Shown here piece after piece: positions 40,758-48,922 of a stretch of DNA of 64,000 nucleotides. How positions within the stretch are numbered: position 1 is the stretch's first letter; every line of letters starts with the position of its first letter. The DNA lies in NCBI GenBank assembly GCA_020629635.1, contig JAHDCX010000008.1:124001-188000 (forward strand). Reading direction: 5' to 3'. The DNA is from Acidimicrobiales bacterium. Lineage in GTDB: Bacteria; Actinomycetota; Acidimicrobiia; Acidimicrobiales; SHLQ01. The notes under the pieces were generated by a model. The model worked only from the letters and a program-made list of their open reading frames with translations. It was not told the DNA's origin and did no database searches. Both the position numbers and the translations under genes were made by a program.

Positions 40758-43571
40758 GTGACTTCGACCCCGTGGCGCAACCGCGTCTGCACCTTTGTTC
40801 CGGCGGACCCGCCGCGGGCGTCGACGTTCGTGTTCTGGGACGAAGCCGAACCGGGCGGGCTCACCGCCGGAGCACCGCCAGAGGGCCTGACCGAAGTCGA
40901 CATCGAGCTCGTGCTCCCGGCGGCACGGGGAACGACTCTGTCGCCGGTTCGGGGATGGTCGATGGACATGGCGACGGCGATCGACGAGCTCGCCGTGATC
41001 GGGCTCGCCGACGATGCCCATCCGAGCGTTCACGCCTGGTCGAGCATCGTGCGGACTGCGCTCAGCTACATCGCCGACGGCCGTGTCCTGCCGTGGGTGT
41101 CGCCAAGCGGCCGCGACACCTGGCGGGTTGATCCACTCGATGCGGGCGACGACCTGATCGTCGCCAACCTTGCCGCCGCCCTTCCGGCCACCGCTCATGC
41201 CATCCCGAGAGGCCGGGGGCGGATCGCCGATCCCGTCCACCACGTGCGGGCAGCCTTCGACGCGATCGCCGATCGCTTCATCCGCACGGCCGCGGCGCAC
41301 CGAGTCGAGGGCCTGTCGCTGTTCGCCGATCCTCGGCCCACGACGGTCGAACACCTTCGGCCGTGGGTCGGCGACATCGCCCGTTCACGCTGCGCCAACA
41401 GCCGATTCGTTGTCTGTGTGCATCCGCCCGCGGGCGGCGATGAGGAAGACGATAATCCGTGGCGGTTGGTCTTCCAGCTCCAAAGCACCCGAGACCCGTC
41501 GCTGATCATCGACGTTGCCGACTGGCATCGAGCGCCCGACGAGGTCGCCGCCCGGTTGGGCGACGAAGCAGAGTCGGTGATGGTGGCGGGCCTCCAAACG
41601 CTGGCGACCAACGTGGCGGGGCTCGAACACGTCCTCGACATCGACCGCCCGTCCGAAGCGGATCTGGCCGATGCCGACCTCGACGACTTCCTCGACCAGC
41701 TCGACGTGCTCGAACTCGAACGGGTCGACGTGCGCTGGCCCGCCCAGCTCGTCGCCCCCCGAATCGAACGCAAACTCGTCGTCGACACGATGGCCGGCGA
41801 CCAAGGTGGCGTCGGCACGATCGGCGACCTCGAATCGCTCCTCACCGTGAATTGGGAGTTCCTCCTGGATGGCCTCGCGCTCACCGCCGAGGAGCTCACG
41901 GTGTTGGGCGAAGCCAAACGAGGCGTGGTTCCGCTGCGCGGACGGTGGGTGCGCCTCGACCGCCGTGCCCGGCAGATGCTGACGGCACCGCCACCGGCGA
42001 TCAGCCCCACCGAGGCGCTGGCGGCGTCGCTCGGTTCACCCCTCGAGGGTGCCGAAGACGAGTTCGGCGAGGCCGAGGTCGAGATCCGCGGCGGGCTGCA
42101 CGACTTCGCGGGCATGATCGGCGAGGTCGGCCGAGATCGCGAGATGGCCGAACCCGCAGCGTTGCACGCGGAGCTGCGGCCGTATCAGCGACGTGGGCTT
42201 GCGTGGATGAACGACCTGGTGAGCGTGGGGCTGGGTGGTTGTCTTGCCGACGACATGGGTCTCGGCAAGACGATCCAGGTGTTGGCGCTGCACGTATCCC
42301 GGCCCGGGCAGACGTTGGTCGTCTGCCCGACGTCGCTGCTCGGCAACTGGGCGCGAGAAGCCGCCAAGTTCATCCCCGACACGCCTGTTCGCACCTTCCA
42401 CGGCCCCACCCGGTCGCTCGACGATCTCGCCCCCAACGAGATCGTCCTCACGACGTACGGCGTGGTCCGCTCCGACACCGAGACCCTCGGCGCGCATCGA
42501 TTCGACCTCGTCGTCGCCGACGAGGCCCAACACGCCAAGAACCCGAGGTCCCGCACGGCGAAGGCCATACGAGAACTCAACGGCACGGCCCGCATCGCGA
42601 TGTCGGGCACGCCGGTCGAGAACCGGTTGCTCGAACTCTGGTCGATCCTCGATTGGGCGGTACCCGGGTTGCTCGGGCCGTTGGACCGCTTCCGTCGCAC
42701 CGTCGCCCAACCGATCGAGAAGGACGATGATCGTGAGGCGGCGTTCCGCCTCCGTCAGCTGATCGCCCCCTTCGTGCTTCGACGAACGAAACAGGATCCG
42801 GGCATCGCCCCCGATCTCCCGGAGAAGCTGGAGCGCGACGTCGTCGTGCCGCTCTCCGAAGAGCAGGTCACCCTCTACAAAGCAACGGTGTCCGAAGCGA
42901 TGGCCGAGGTCCAGAAGGCGTCGGGCATCGAGCGGCGGGGTCTCGTCCTCAAGATGCTGACGGGTCTCAAGCAGATCACGAACCATCCCGCGCACTACCT
43001 CGGAGAAGACGGACCGCTCGCCGCTCGTTCCGGCAAGCTGACCCAGCTCGAACAACTCGTGGCCGATGTCGTCGACGGGGGTGAAGCGATGCTCGTCTTC
43101 ACGCAATACGTCGCCATGGGCGAGCTGCTCGTGCAGCATCTTGCGGGCGCCGGCCATCGGGCAGCGATGTTGCACGGCGGCCAGTCGGTTGGTGCCCGAC
43201 AGCGCCTCGTCGACGACTTCCAGGACGGGGCGATCGACGTGCTCGTGCTCTCGCTCAAAGCCGGCGGAACCGGGCTCAACCTCACCCGCGCCACCCACGT
43301 CGTCCACTACGACCGCTGGTGGAACCCGGCGGTCGAGGACCAAGCCACCGACCGGGCGTACCGGATTGGCCAGACCCGATGTGTCACGGTGCATCGCATC
43401 ATCACCGAAGGCACCGTCGAGGATCGGGTGGCGACCCTGCTCGAACGCAAACGCAAGCTTGCCGACCGGGTGATGGCGGGCGGCGAAGGCTGGATCAGCG
43501 AACTCGACGATGACGACCTCGCCGACCTCGTCCGCCTCGACCGATCCTCGAGCGCCGTGGCTGTCGGATGA
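40758..43571 (+). CDS. SNF2-family DEAD/DEAH helicase
   Basis: A 937-residue Swi2/Snf2 ATPase. An N-terminal region of about 400 residues without recognised motifs (bacterial SNF2 N-domain) precedes the helicase core. The core has LADDMGLGKT (motif I), LVVADEAQH (II), AMSGTPVEN (III), VLSLKAGGTGLNLT (V) and DRAYRIGQTR (VI). It probably remodels nucleoprotein or helps DNA repair. The stop overlaps the SWIM gene (ATGA), the usual actinobacterial pairing. GTG 40752 is an alternative start. Confidence 0.93.
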   Translation: MTSTPWRNRVCTFVPADPPRASTFVFWDEAEPGGLTAGAPPEGLTEVDIELVLPAARGTTLSPVRGWSMDMATAIDELAVIGLADDAHPSVHAWSSIVRTALSYIADGRVLPWVSPSGRDTWRVDPLDAGDDLIVANLAAALPATAHAIPRGRGRIADPVHHVRAAFDAIADRFIRTAAAHRVEGLSLFADPRPTTVEHLRPWVGDIARSRCANSRFVVCVHPPAGGDEEDDNPWRLVFQLQSTRDPSLIIDVADWHRAPDEVAARLGDEAESVMVAGLQTLATNVAGLEHVLDIDRPSEADLADADLDDFLDQLDVLELERVDVRWPAQLVAPRIERKLVVDTMAGDQGGVGTIGDLESLLTVNWEFLLDGLALTAEELTVLGEAKRGVVPLRGRWVRLDRRARQMLTAPPPAISPTEALAASLGSPLEGAEDEFGEAEVEIRGGLHDFAGMIGEVGRDREMAEPAALHAELRPYQRRGLAWMNDLVSVGLGGCLADDMGLGKTIQVLALHVSRPGQTLVVCPTSLLGNWAREAAKFIPDTPVRTFHGPTRSLDDLAPNEIVLTTYGVVRSDTETLGAHRFDLVVADEAQHAKNPRSRTAKAIRELNGTARIAMSGTPVENRLLELWSILDWAVPGLLGPLDRFRRTVAQPIEKDDDREAAFRLRQLIAPFVLRRTKQDPGIAPDLPEKLERDVVVPLSEEQVTLYKATVSEAMAEVQKASGIERRGLVLKMLTGLKQITNHPAHYLGEDGPLAARSGKLTQLEQLVADVVDGGEAMLVFTQYVAMGELLVQHLAGAGHRAAMLHGGQSVGARQRLVDDFQDGAIDVLVLSLKAGGTGLNLTRATHVVHYDRWWNPAVEDQATDRAYRIGQTRCVTVHRIITEGTVEDRVATLLERKRKLADRVMAGGEGWISELDDDDLADLVRLDRSSSAVAVG

Positions 43572-44725
43572 GCAGCGAATCGATGACTCTGGGCGAGCGT
43601 TGGGTCGAGGCCTTCGTCGCCGCCGTTGACGATGGCGGCCGTCTCACGTCCTCACGTCCGGTCAGGAGCGGAGAGGCGGCAAACCTCGAACTCATCCCCG
43701 GTCTCGCTACCGGTGAGGTCGGTGGCGAGTCCGTGCAGATCGGCATGCAGATGCTCCCCGAGCCGGCGTGGGACACCCTCGTCGAGTCGGTGCGCTCCGA
43801 CCGTCGGCTTCGGACCCTTGCGACGGGAGGAACCCTCGACGGCGATTTCGCCTCGGTGCTCCTCCCAGTGCGCAGCGAGCTGTCGGTCGAGTGTTCGTGT
43901 GGGAAAGGCGCGTGGACGTGTGCCCACGTTGCGGGTTTCGTCCGGGTGCTCGCCGACCTGATCGACGACGACAACTTCACCCTCGCCCTCCTTCGAGGGC
44001 GGGACCGTGCCGGTCTCGTCACCGCCATTCGAGGGTCCGCCCCGAGCGCGGCCGGGATCGGCGAGCCACGTGGAATCGACGCTGGGATCCAGGCGGCCGA
44101 TGCCTATAGACGGCAGCGGTCGACACCTCGTGCCCGGCCCGCGCCAGTTGCTGCGGCAACGCATTCGCTGCGGCTCACCCCGCCTGCAGGGGCAGGACTC
44201 GACACGGTCGCCCTCGATCGTGTCGTCCACGATGCCGCCGAGCGGGCACGTCGAATGTTGGTCGAGGGCGACCGGTCCGGACTCGAACTCAAGGCCGGCG
44301 CCGACGCCGTCCGACGAGCGGCGGCACGAATTCGGCCCGTGCTCGCCAACGCCGACCGGCTGGCGTGGGCGAGCGGGCAACGCGATCCGCATGCCGCCAC
44401 CACCACCGAACTTCTGGCCCCGATCGCCAAGACCACCGGTCTCGCCGAAGACGAGCTCGAAGCTGCCGCCCGATCGTGGCTGACCGGCGGACACGACGCG
44501 ATGCGTGCGCTGCGGCGCCGTTGGGAACCGGCCGAGGGCGCGCTCGACGCCGGTCTGCGGGCATTGGGCAGCGGCGCTCGCCAGCGGGCGAATGTCGTCG
44601 CCGCGGGCCCCGTTCAGCTCCGGCTCGATGAGGATGGCCGCTGGTGGCGCGCCGACGCCGACGATCGCCTCGGCTGGGTGATCACCGACGGTCCCACCGA
44701 ATCGCCTGCCGAGCTCGTCGACTGA
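43568..44725 (+). CDS. SWIM zinc-finger protein, SNF2 partner
   Basis: A 385-residue protein with the SWIM zinc motif CSCGKGAWTCAHV (CxC...CxH) near residues 109-121. A long, Arg/Ala-rich helical region follows. Translationally coupled to the SNF2 helicase. SWIM proteins are thought to bind DNA or protein and to act with the helicase. The C-terminal third (LRRRWEPAEGALDAGLRAL onwards) has no recognised domain. Confidence 0.88.
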   Translation: MSSESMTLGERWVEAFVAAVDDGGRLTSSRPVRSGEAANLELIPGLATGEVGGESVQIGMQMLPEPAWDTLVESVRSDRRLRTLATGGTLDGDFASVLLPVRSELSVECSCGKGAWTCAHVAGFVRVLADLIDDDNFTLALLRGRDRAGLVTAIRGSAPSAAGIGEPRGIDAGIQAADAYRRQRSTPRARPAPVAAATHSLRLTPPAGAGLDTVALDRVVHDAAERARRMLVEGDRSGLELKAGADAVRRAAARIRPVLANADRLAWASGQRDPHAATTTELLAPIAKTTGLAEDELEAAARSWLTGGHDAMRALRRRWEPAEGALDAGLRALGSGARQRANVVAAGPVQLRLDEDGRWWRADADDRLGWVITDGPTESPAELVD

Positions 44726-44746
44726 GTGCCGTACCCGGCTGAAGGG

Positions 44747-45370
44747 TCAGGACCGGTCGATCGTGGCCAGAACGATCGAGCCGTCGAGCCCGTCGCCGCT
44801 CGCCGTCAGGCCCATCGATGGCTGAGTGCCGGGTTGGGGCAGGCGGTCGACCCGCATGGCGAAGCGCGGACTCGTGAGTGTGACCGTGGCGAGGTCGAGG
44901 TCGTCGGCCACAAAACCGTCGACGGATACCCGTTCGAGACCCCAACCGCCTCCGCGGATCCGAATGTTCGTGGGTGCGATCGTCCATTCGCCGTCGTAGA
45001 CGACCATGCCGAGTGCCTCCCCCTGGCCGGTGAGCGCTGCGCCGGCGAGCATCACCACGAAGCGAGGGTCGCTCAGCCCGTCGTACACCCACCGGGTACC
45101 GAGGGCCGAGTGTTCCATCGTGCCGACCTGTCGAGCAGTGGCAACGTCCATGGGCTCAGCTCGATAGGTGAGCGGCACGTGCACGACCATGTCGCCGACC
45201 CGAACGAGATGGACTTCCATACCCACGGCACCTTCAGGATCGTCAAAGCGAAACGCGCCAATGGCCTCTGCAGAGCCCGAATCCGGCGGCGACCATGACT
45301 GGCTCGGAAGCCAAGCCTGGATCACCTCGAGCTTGGAGGGCGTGATCGTTGCCTTGTGGTACAGCGCCAT
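44747..45370 (-). CDS. stand-alone maltokinase N-terminal-cap-like protein
   Basis: A 207-residue protein resembling the N-terminal cap of maltokinase (Mak_N_cap): ATITPSKLEVIQAWLPSQSW, AFRFDDPEG, then VHVPLTYRAEPMD and GTMEHSALGTRWVYD. The kinase domain that normally follows is absent and no glycogen or trehalose gene is nearby. The ATG is 6 nt after TAGCGT (45377-45382, minus strand). Such free-standing cap proteins occur in actinobacteria; function unknown. Confidence 0.75.
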   Translation of the reverse strand: MALYHKATITPSKLEVIQAWLPSQSWSPPDSGSAEAIGAFRFDDPEGAVGMEVHLVRVGDMVVHVPLTYRAEPMDVATARQVGTMEHSALGTRWVYDGLSDPRFVVMLAGAALTGQGEALGMVVYDGEWTIAPTNIRIRGGGWGLERVSVDGFVADDLDLATVTLTSPRFAMRVDRLPQPGTQPSMGLTASGDGLDGSIVLATIDRS

Positions 45371-45376
45371 TCGCGC

Positions 45377-45382
45377 ACGCTA
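45377..45382 (-). promoter_or_regulatory. -10 box TAGCGT of a leaderless cap-protein mRNA
   Basis: TAGCGT lies 6 nt before the ATG at 45370. Confidence 0.5.
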
Positions 45383-45391
45383 CCTCTCCCC

Positions 45392-45421
45392 GGTCACTTC
45401 GGGGTCAGGCAGCAACGTGAC
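45392..45421. repeat. second REP-like family, copy 1
   Basis: A 30-nt element starting GGTCACTTCGGGGTCAGG and ending GTGAC. Its ends (GTCAC/GTGAC) are themselves inverted. An inverted copy with two mismatches lies at 51531-51560. It shares the GGGGTCAG core with the family at 14.7 and 34-36 kb. Confidence 0.75.
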
Positions 45422-45438
45422 TGGATGTCGTCCGGGGG

Positions 45439-46269
45439 TCAGCCGAGTTTGGCGACGAGGGCGAGCTGGCGGCTCTGGGCGACGAGTGTGCCGTCGGGTT
45501 GCCACGCTTCGGCGTCGACTTCGAGCATGCCGTCCTGAATCACTCGGGTTCGGCTGTCGATCATCAGCCACTCGCTGGTCGGGCGGGCTCGAACGTGCGT
45601 GGTCATCTGCACCGTCGGGGTCCATCCCATTCCTGCTGGGGTGTTGAAGGCAGTCGGTGGCATCGAGTCACATGCGAGCACACAGGCGGCCGAGTCCATT
45701 GGCTCGCCATCGAGCAGGCGGAACCACACCCGCATTCGGCCCGAATCGTTGCTGCCCGACGCGAGGTCGCCATCCTCGGGGTGGAGGCGCATGTCGATCT
45801 TGCCGGAGAACGGGGGCGGGAAGAAGTCGTTCATCGAGCCCGGCACCGATCGGATGCACTCGTCGGGCGAGGGCATGTCCGGTGGACTGGCGAGGGCGAA
45901 GTCGAGCCCGTCGCCCCGCGTGAGGTCGCCGGTGACCACCGTTCCGCTCAGGATGTGACGGTCCGCTCCGGTTTCGGGATCCTCGTGGAAGAGGTCGGTT
46001 GCCATCGTGGCGAACCGCTTGCCCGATTTGTGCGTGTGGCACTCGATTCGCGCTGGTCCCGGTCGGCCGGGTGCGAGAAAGGACGCCGAGACCGACACGA
46101 TGTCGGGCCGATCCGAGGCCACCTGCGCGGCTCGGGCCATGAGTCCCATCGAGTAGCCGCCGTTGATGTTGCCGAGAATGTCCCACCCCTCGTTGAACGA
46201 ACCAGAGAGAGTGGTGTCCGGCCCAACAGCTGCGACTGCGGAGACGGCCGTGGCGTCGGCGAACCGCAC
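45439..46269 (-). CDS. acyl-CoA thioesterase family protein (hotdog fold)
   Basis: A 276-residue protein in the two-hotdog (TesB/4HBT_3) shape. The N-terminal hotdog has NINGGYSMGLMARAAQVA. A second hotdog carries DSAACVLACDSMPPTAFN and SEWLMIDSRTRVIQDGMLE. It would hydrolyse acyl-CoA thioesters. The GTG start lies 1 bp from the stop of the small membrane-protein gene, so the two are co-transcribed. Confidence 0.85.
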   Translation of the reverse strand: MRFADATAVSAVAAVGPDTTLSGSFNEGWDILGNINGGYSMGLMARAAQVASDRPDIVSVSASFLAPGRPGPARIECHTHKSGKRFATMATDLFHEDPETGADRHILSGTVVTGDLTRGDGLDFALASPPDMPSPDECIRSVPGSMNDFFPPPFSGKIDMRLHPEDGDLASGSNDSGRMRVWFRLLDGEPMDSAACVLACDSMPPTAFNTPAGMGWTPTVQMTTHVRARPTSEWLMIDSRTRVIQDGMLEVDAEAWQPDGTLVAQSRQLALVAKLG

Positions 46270-46270
46270 G

Positions 46271-46639
46271 TCAGCCGAGCAGGGTCTGGCTGTCGAGGAC
46301 GAACAAGACGAGGAGCAGGATGATCACGGCCACGTTCATGGCGCTGGCCCACCACCGGTAGGGGTGGCCAGAGGCGAAGAACCGACGAATGCTCCACACG
46401 TTGAAAAAGATCGCCACGACCCCGATGATCACACCGAGGACGGCACCGACGCTCGCCGTCACGCCGACGAGCGGCGCCACGAACGGGAAGAGCACGTAGA
46501 AGAGCAGGCAGCGGATGCCCGAGATCACGACCGACTTCGAGAAGACGCCTTCGGCGTTCTCGGAGCCGGCGCCCGAGGAGTCATGGTCGAGTCCGTCGAG
46601 GCCGGTCGTGTCGGGCGATCCCGAGGCGGTGTCGGTCAT
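46271..46639 (-). CDS. small membrane protein, function unknown
   Basis: A 122-residue protein: an acidic, Gly/Ser/Asp-rich cytoplasmic start (about 30 residues) followed by three hydrophobic segments (about 38-58, 60-80 and 98-118) with SIRRFFASGHPYRWWAS between the last two. Not recognised as a family. Leaderless-type start: TACCAT 8 nt before the ATG. First gene of an operon with the thioesterase. Confidence 0.65.
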   Translation of the reverse strand: MTDTASGSPDTTGLDGLDHDSSGAGSENAEGVFSKSVVISGIRCLLFYVLFPFVAPLVGVTASVGAVLGVIIGVVAIFFNVWSIRRFFASGHPYRWWASAMNVAVIILLLVLFVLDSQTLLG

Positions 46640-46647
46640 CGATGACG

Positions 46648-46653
46648 ATGGTA
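46648..46653 (-). promoter_or_regulatory. -10 box TACCAT of the small membrane-protein gene
   Basis: TACCAT lies 8 nt before the ATG at 46639. Confidence 0.45.
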
Positions 46654-46725
46654 TCCGTGCGATGTCGGTCGTAGGCGGTCGAGACGATGTCGATACCGGT
46701 CACGATCCTGACGGACGATTGCGGC

Positions 46726-46731
46726 TAGTCT
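46726..46731 (+). promoter_or_regulatory. -10 box TAGTCT of a leaderless ruvC mRNA
   Basis: TAGTCT lies 7 nt before the ATG of ruvC at 46739. Confidence 0.55.
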
Positions 46732-46738
46732 CGTACAG

Positions 46739-47239
46739 ATGTTCGTTCTCGGAATCGACCCCGGGCTCACCCGCTGTGGTTACGGAGTGGTGGATTGGCG
46801 AGGCCCCTCGCGGGTGAAGGCCATCTCGGCCGGCGTGATCAGCACCGAGCCATCTGCGGAGCTTCCGAACCGCTTGGCCACAATCCAGCGAGAGGTCCGC
46901 GAGCTGATCGCGGAGTTCGATCCGAAGGTTCTAGCGATCGAACGGGTTCTGTTCCAGGTCAACGTGCAAACGGCGATGTCGGTCGGCCATGCCTCTGGTG
47001 TGGTCATGGCCGAAGCCGCCAACGCAGGCTGTGACGTGATCCAGTATTCGCCGAACGAGATCAAGCTCGCCGTCACCGGATGGGGCGGCGCCGACAAGCA
47101 ACAGGTCGAACGCATGGTGCGCGCCCAACTCAAGATCGAACACGAGCTCAAGCCGGTCGATGCCGCCGACGCGATCGCCGTGGCGTTGTGCCACACAGCG
47201 GTTGTCGGTATCCCCGAGGCCCCGGCGGTGGTCCGATGA
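46739..47239 (+). CDS. ruvC: Holliday junction resolvase RuvC
   Basis: A 166-residue resolvase that cuts Holliday junctions symmetrically in the RuvABC complex. Catalytic acids are visible: Asp in LGIDPGLTRCGYG, Glu in AIERVLFQ, and the Asp pair in PVDAADAIAVALCH. First gene of ruvC-ruvA-ruvB; its stop overlaps the ruvA start. It probably has a leaderless message. Confidence 0.96.
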   Translation: MFVLGIDPGLTRCGYGVVDWRGPSRVKAISAGVISTEPSAELPNRLATIQREVRELIAEFDPKVLAIERVLFQVNVQTAMSVGHASGVVMAEAANAGCDVIQYSPNEIKLAVTGWGGADKQQVERMVRAQLKIEHELKPVDAADAIAVALCHTAVVGIPEAPAVVR

Positions 47240-47841
47240 TCGGCTCGGTTCGTGGGACCCTGATCGACCGCTCGCCAGACGGCAGTGAGCTCATCGTCGA
47301 GGTCGGTGGCGTCGGCTATCGCATCCAGGTCGGGCCCGGCGCGTCTGCTTCGGCTGGCGTGATTGGGGGAGAGGCGTTTCTCCACATCCACCATCAACAG
47401 CGCGAAGACGCCCAGATCCTCTACGGGTTCACCTCGGTGGATGAGCGGCGCATCTTCGAAGCCGTGATCTCCGCCCACGGAGTCGGGCCGGCGCTTGGGA
47501 TGGCAATCCTGTCGATCCACAGCCCGATCGAGCTGCGTGCGGTCCTCGCCGCCGAAGACGTCGACGCGCTGTGTCTCGTGCCCGGCGTCGGCAAGAAGAC
47601 CGCCACGCGCTTGCTCATCGAGCTGAAGTCCAAGCTCGATCTCCCCGACGTCGATCTGTCCGCGATCGAGAAGCCGACCGCTGCCGTCGACGCCCCGGCC
47701 CATGTCGAGGTTCGCCAAGCGCTCGAGGCCCTCGGCTACGGCACCGACGAGGTTCGCACCGTGCTCAGTCGTCTCCCATCGGAGGGCGATTCGGCCACGC
47801 TCACCCGCGACGCGCTCCGCATGATCGCCGAGGGCGTCTGA
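47236..47841 (+). CDS. ruvA: Holliday junction DNA helicase subunit RuvA
   Basis: A 201-residue subunit that binds the four-way junction and recruits RuvB. The N-terminal OB fold has GSVRGTLIDRSPDG. Two helix-hairpin-helix motifs follow, including VPGVGKKTATRLLIELK. The small C-terminal domain (VRQALEALGYGTDEVRTVL) contacts RuvB. The ATG overlaps the ruvC stop; ruvB begins 1 bp after its end. Confidence 0.96.
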   Translation: MIGSVRGTLIDRSPDGSELIVEVGGVGYRIQVGPGASASAGVIGGEAFLHIHHQQREDAQILYGFTSVDERRIFEAVISAHGVGPALGMAILSIHSPIELRAVLAAEDVDALCLVPGVGKKTATRLLIELKSKLDLPDVDLSAIEKPTAAVDAPAHVEVRQALEALGYGTDEVRTVLSRLPSEGDSATLTRDALRMIAEGV

Positions 47842-47842
47842 G

Positions 47843-48892
47843 GTGCGCAGCGAGCTGCTCTCTGCCGAGGGTGACGACGAAGAACGCCGCATCGAGGACC
47901 GCGACGAGCAAGGGCTTCGGCCGCAATCGCTCGACGACTTCGTCGGTCAGGAGCAACTGAAGTCGCACCTGCGAGTCATGCTCCAAGCCGCCAAGAACCG
48001 CGACCACGCGATGGGCCACTTGCTCTTCGCCGGGCCCCCTGGTCTCGGCAAGACGACGCTGTCGGCGATCATCGCCAACGAGATGGGAGCCGAGATCCAC
48101 ATCACGTCGGGTCCGGCTCTGGAGAAAGGTGGCGATCTCGCCGCCATCCTGACCAAGCTCGAAGACGGCGATGTGCTCTTCATCGACGAGATCCACCGGC
48201 TCGCCCGGCCGGTCGAAGAGGTCCTGTACCCAGCGATGGAGGACTTCCAGCTCGACCTCGTGCTTGGCAAGGGCCCGGCCGCTCGCACGATGCGCCTGCC
48301 GGTCGCCCAGTTCACCTTGGTTGGCGCCACGACTCGGACGGGTCTCATCACCGGCCCGCTGCGGGATCGCTTCGACTATCCGGCTCGCCTCGACTACTAC
48401 GAACCCGACGAGCTCGCCTCGATCGTGCTGCGCGCCGCGGGCATCCTCAACGTCGACATCGCGCCCGACGGCGCCGCCGAGATCGCCCGCCGCAGCCGAG
48501 GCACGCCACGCATCGCCAACCGGCTGCTGCGCCAGGTCCGTGACTTCGCCGAAGTCGAACGAGACGGCAAGGTCACCGCAGATGTTGCCCGAGACGGCCT
48601 CGAGTTCTTCGGGGTCGACAACCGAGGCCTCGACAAGGCGACCCGGGCGATCCTCGACGCGCTCTGCTCGCACTTCGACGGCGGCCCGGTCGGGCTGAAG
48701 ACGCTCGCGATCGCCTGCTCCGAACCGACCGAGACCGTCGAAGACGTTTACGAGCCGTACCTCATCCAGCAGGGCCTCCTCATGCGCACCCCCCAGGGCC
48801 GGGTGGCCACGGCGGCCGCGTGGGAACACCTCGGCAAGACCCCACCCACAACCAGCCCCGACAAGCAGATCCCGCCCGGTCTCTTCGACTGA
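47843..48892 (+). CDS. ruvB: Holliday junction DNA helicase subunit RuvB
   Basis: A 349-residue AAA+ motor of branch migration. It has Walker A GPPGLGKTT, Walker B LFIDEIHR, sensor 1 LVGATTRTG and sensor 2/Arg finger GPLRDRF. The C-terminal winged helix contains RGLDKATRAIL. The GTG start follows ruvA by 1 bp. A convergent LtrA-like gene follows. Confidence 0.96.
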   Translation: MRSELLSAEGDDEERRIEDRDEQGLRPQSLDDFVGQEQLKSHLRVMLQAAKNRDHAMGHLLFAGPPGLGKTTLSAIIANEMGAEIHITSGPALEKGGDLAAILTKLEDGDVLFIDEIHRLARPVEEVLYPAMEDFQLDLVLGKGPAARTMRLPVAQFTLVGATTRTGLITGPLRDRFDYPARLDYYEPDELASIVLRAAGILNVDIAPDGAAEIARRSRGTPRIANRLLRQVRDFAEVERDGKVTADVARDGLEFFGVDNRGLDKATRAILDALCSHFDGGPVGLKTLAIACSEPTETVEDVYEPYLIQQGLLMRTPQGRVATAAAWEHLGKTPPTTSPDKQIPPGLFD

Positions 48893-48922
48893 CCTGGTGT
48901 CGGGTCTCAGAGACGCGGTTTT

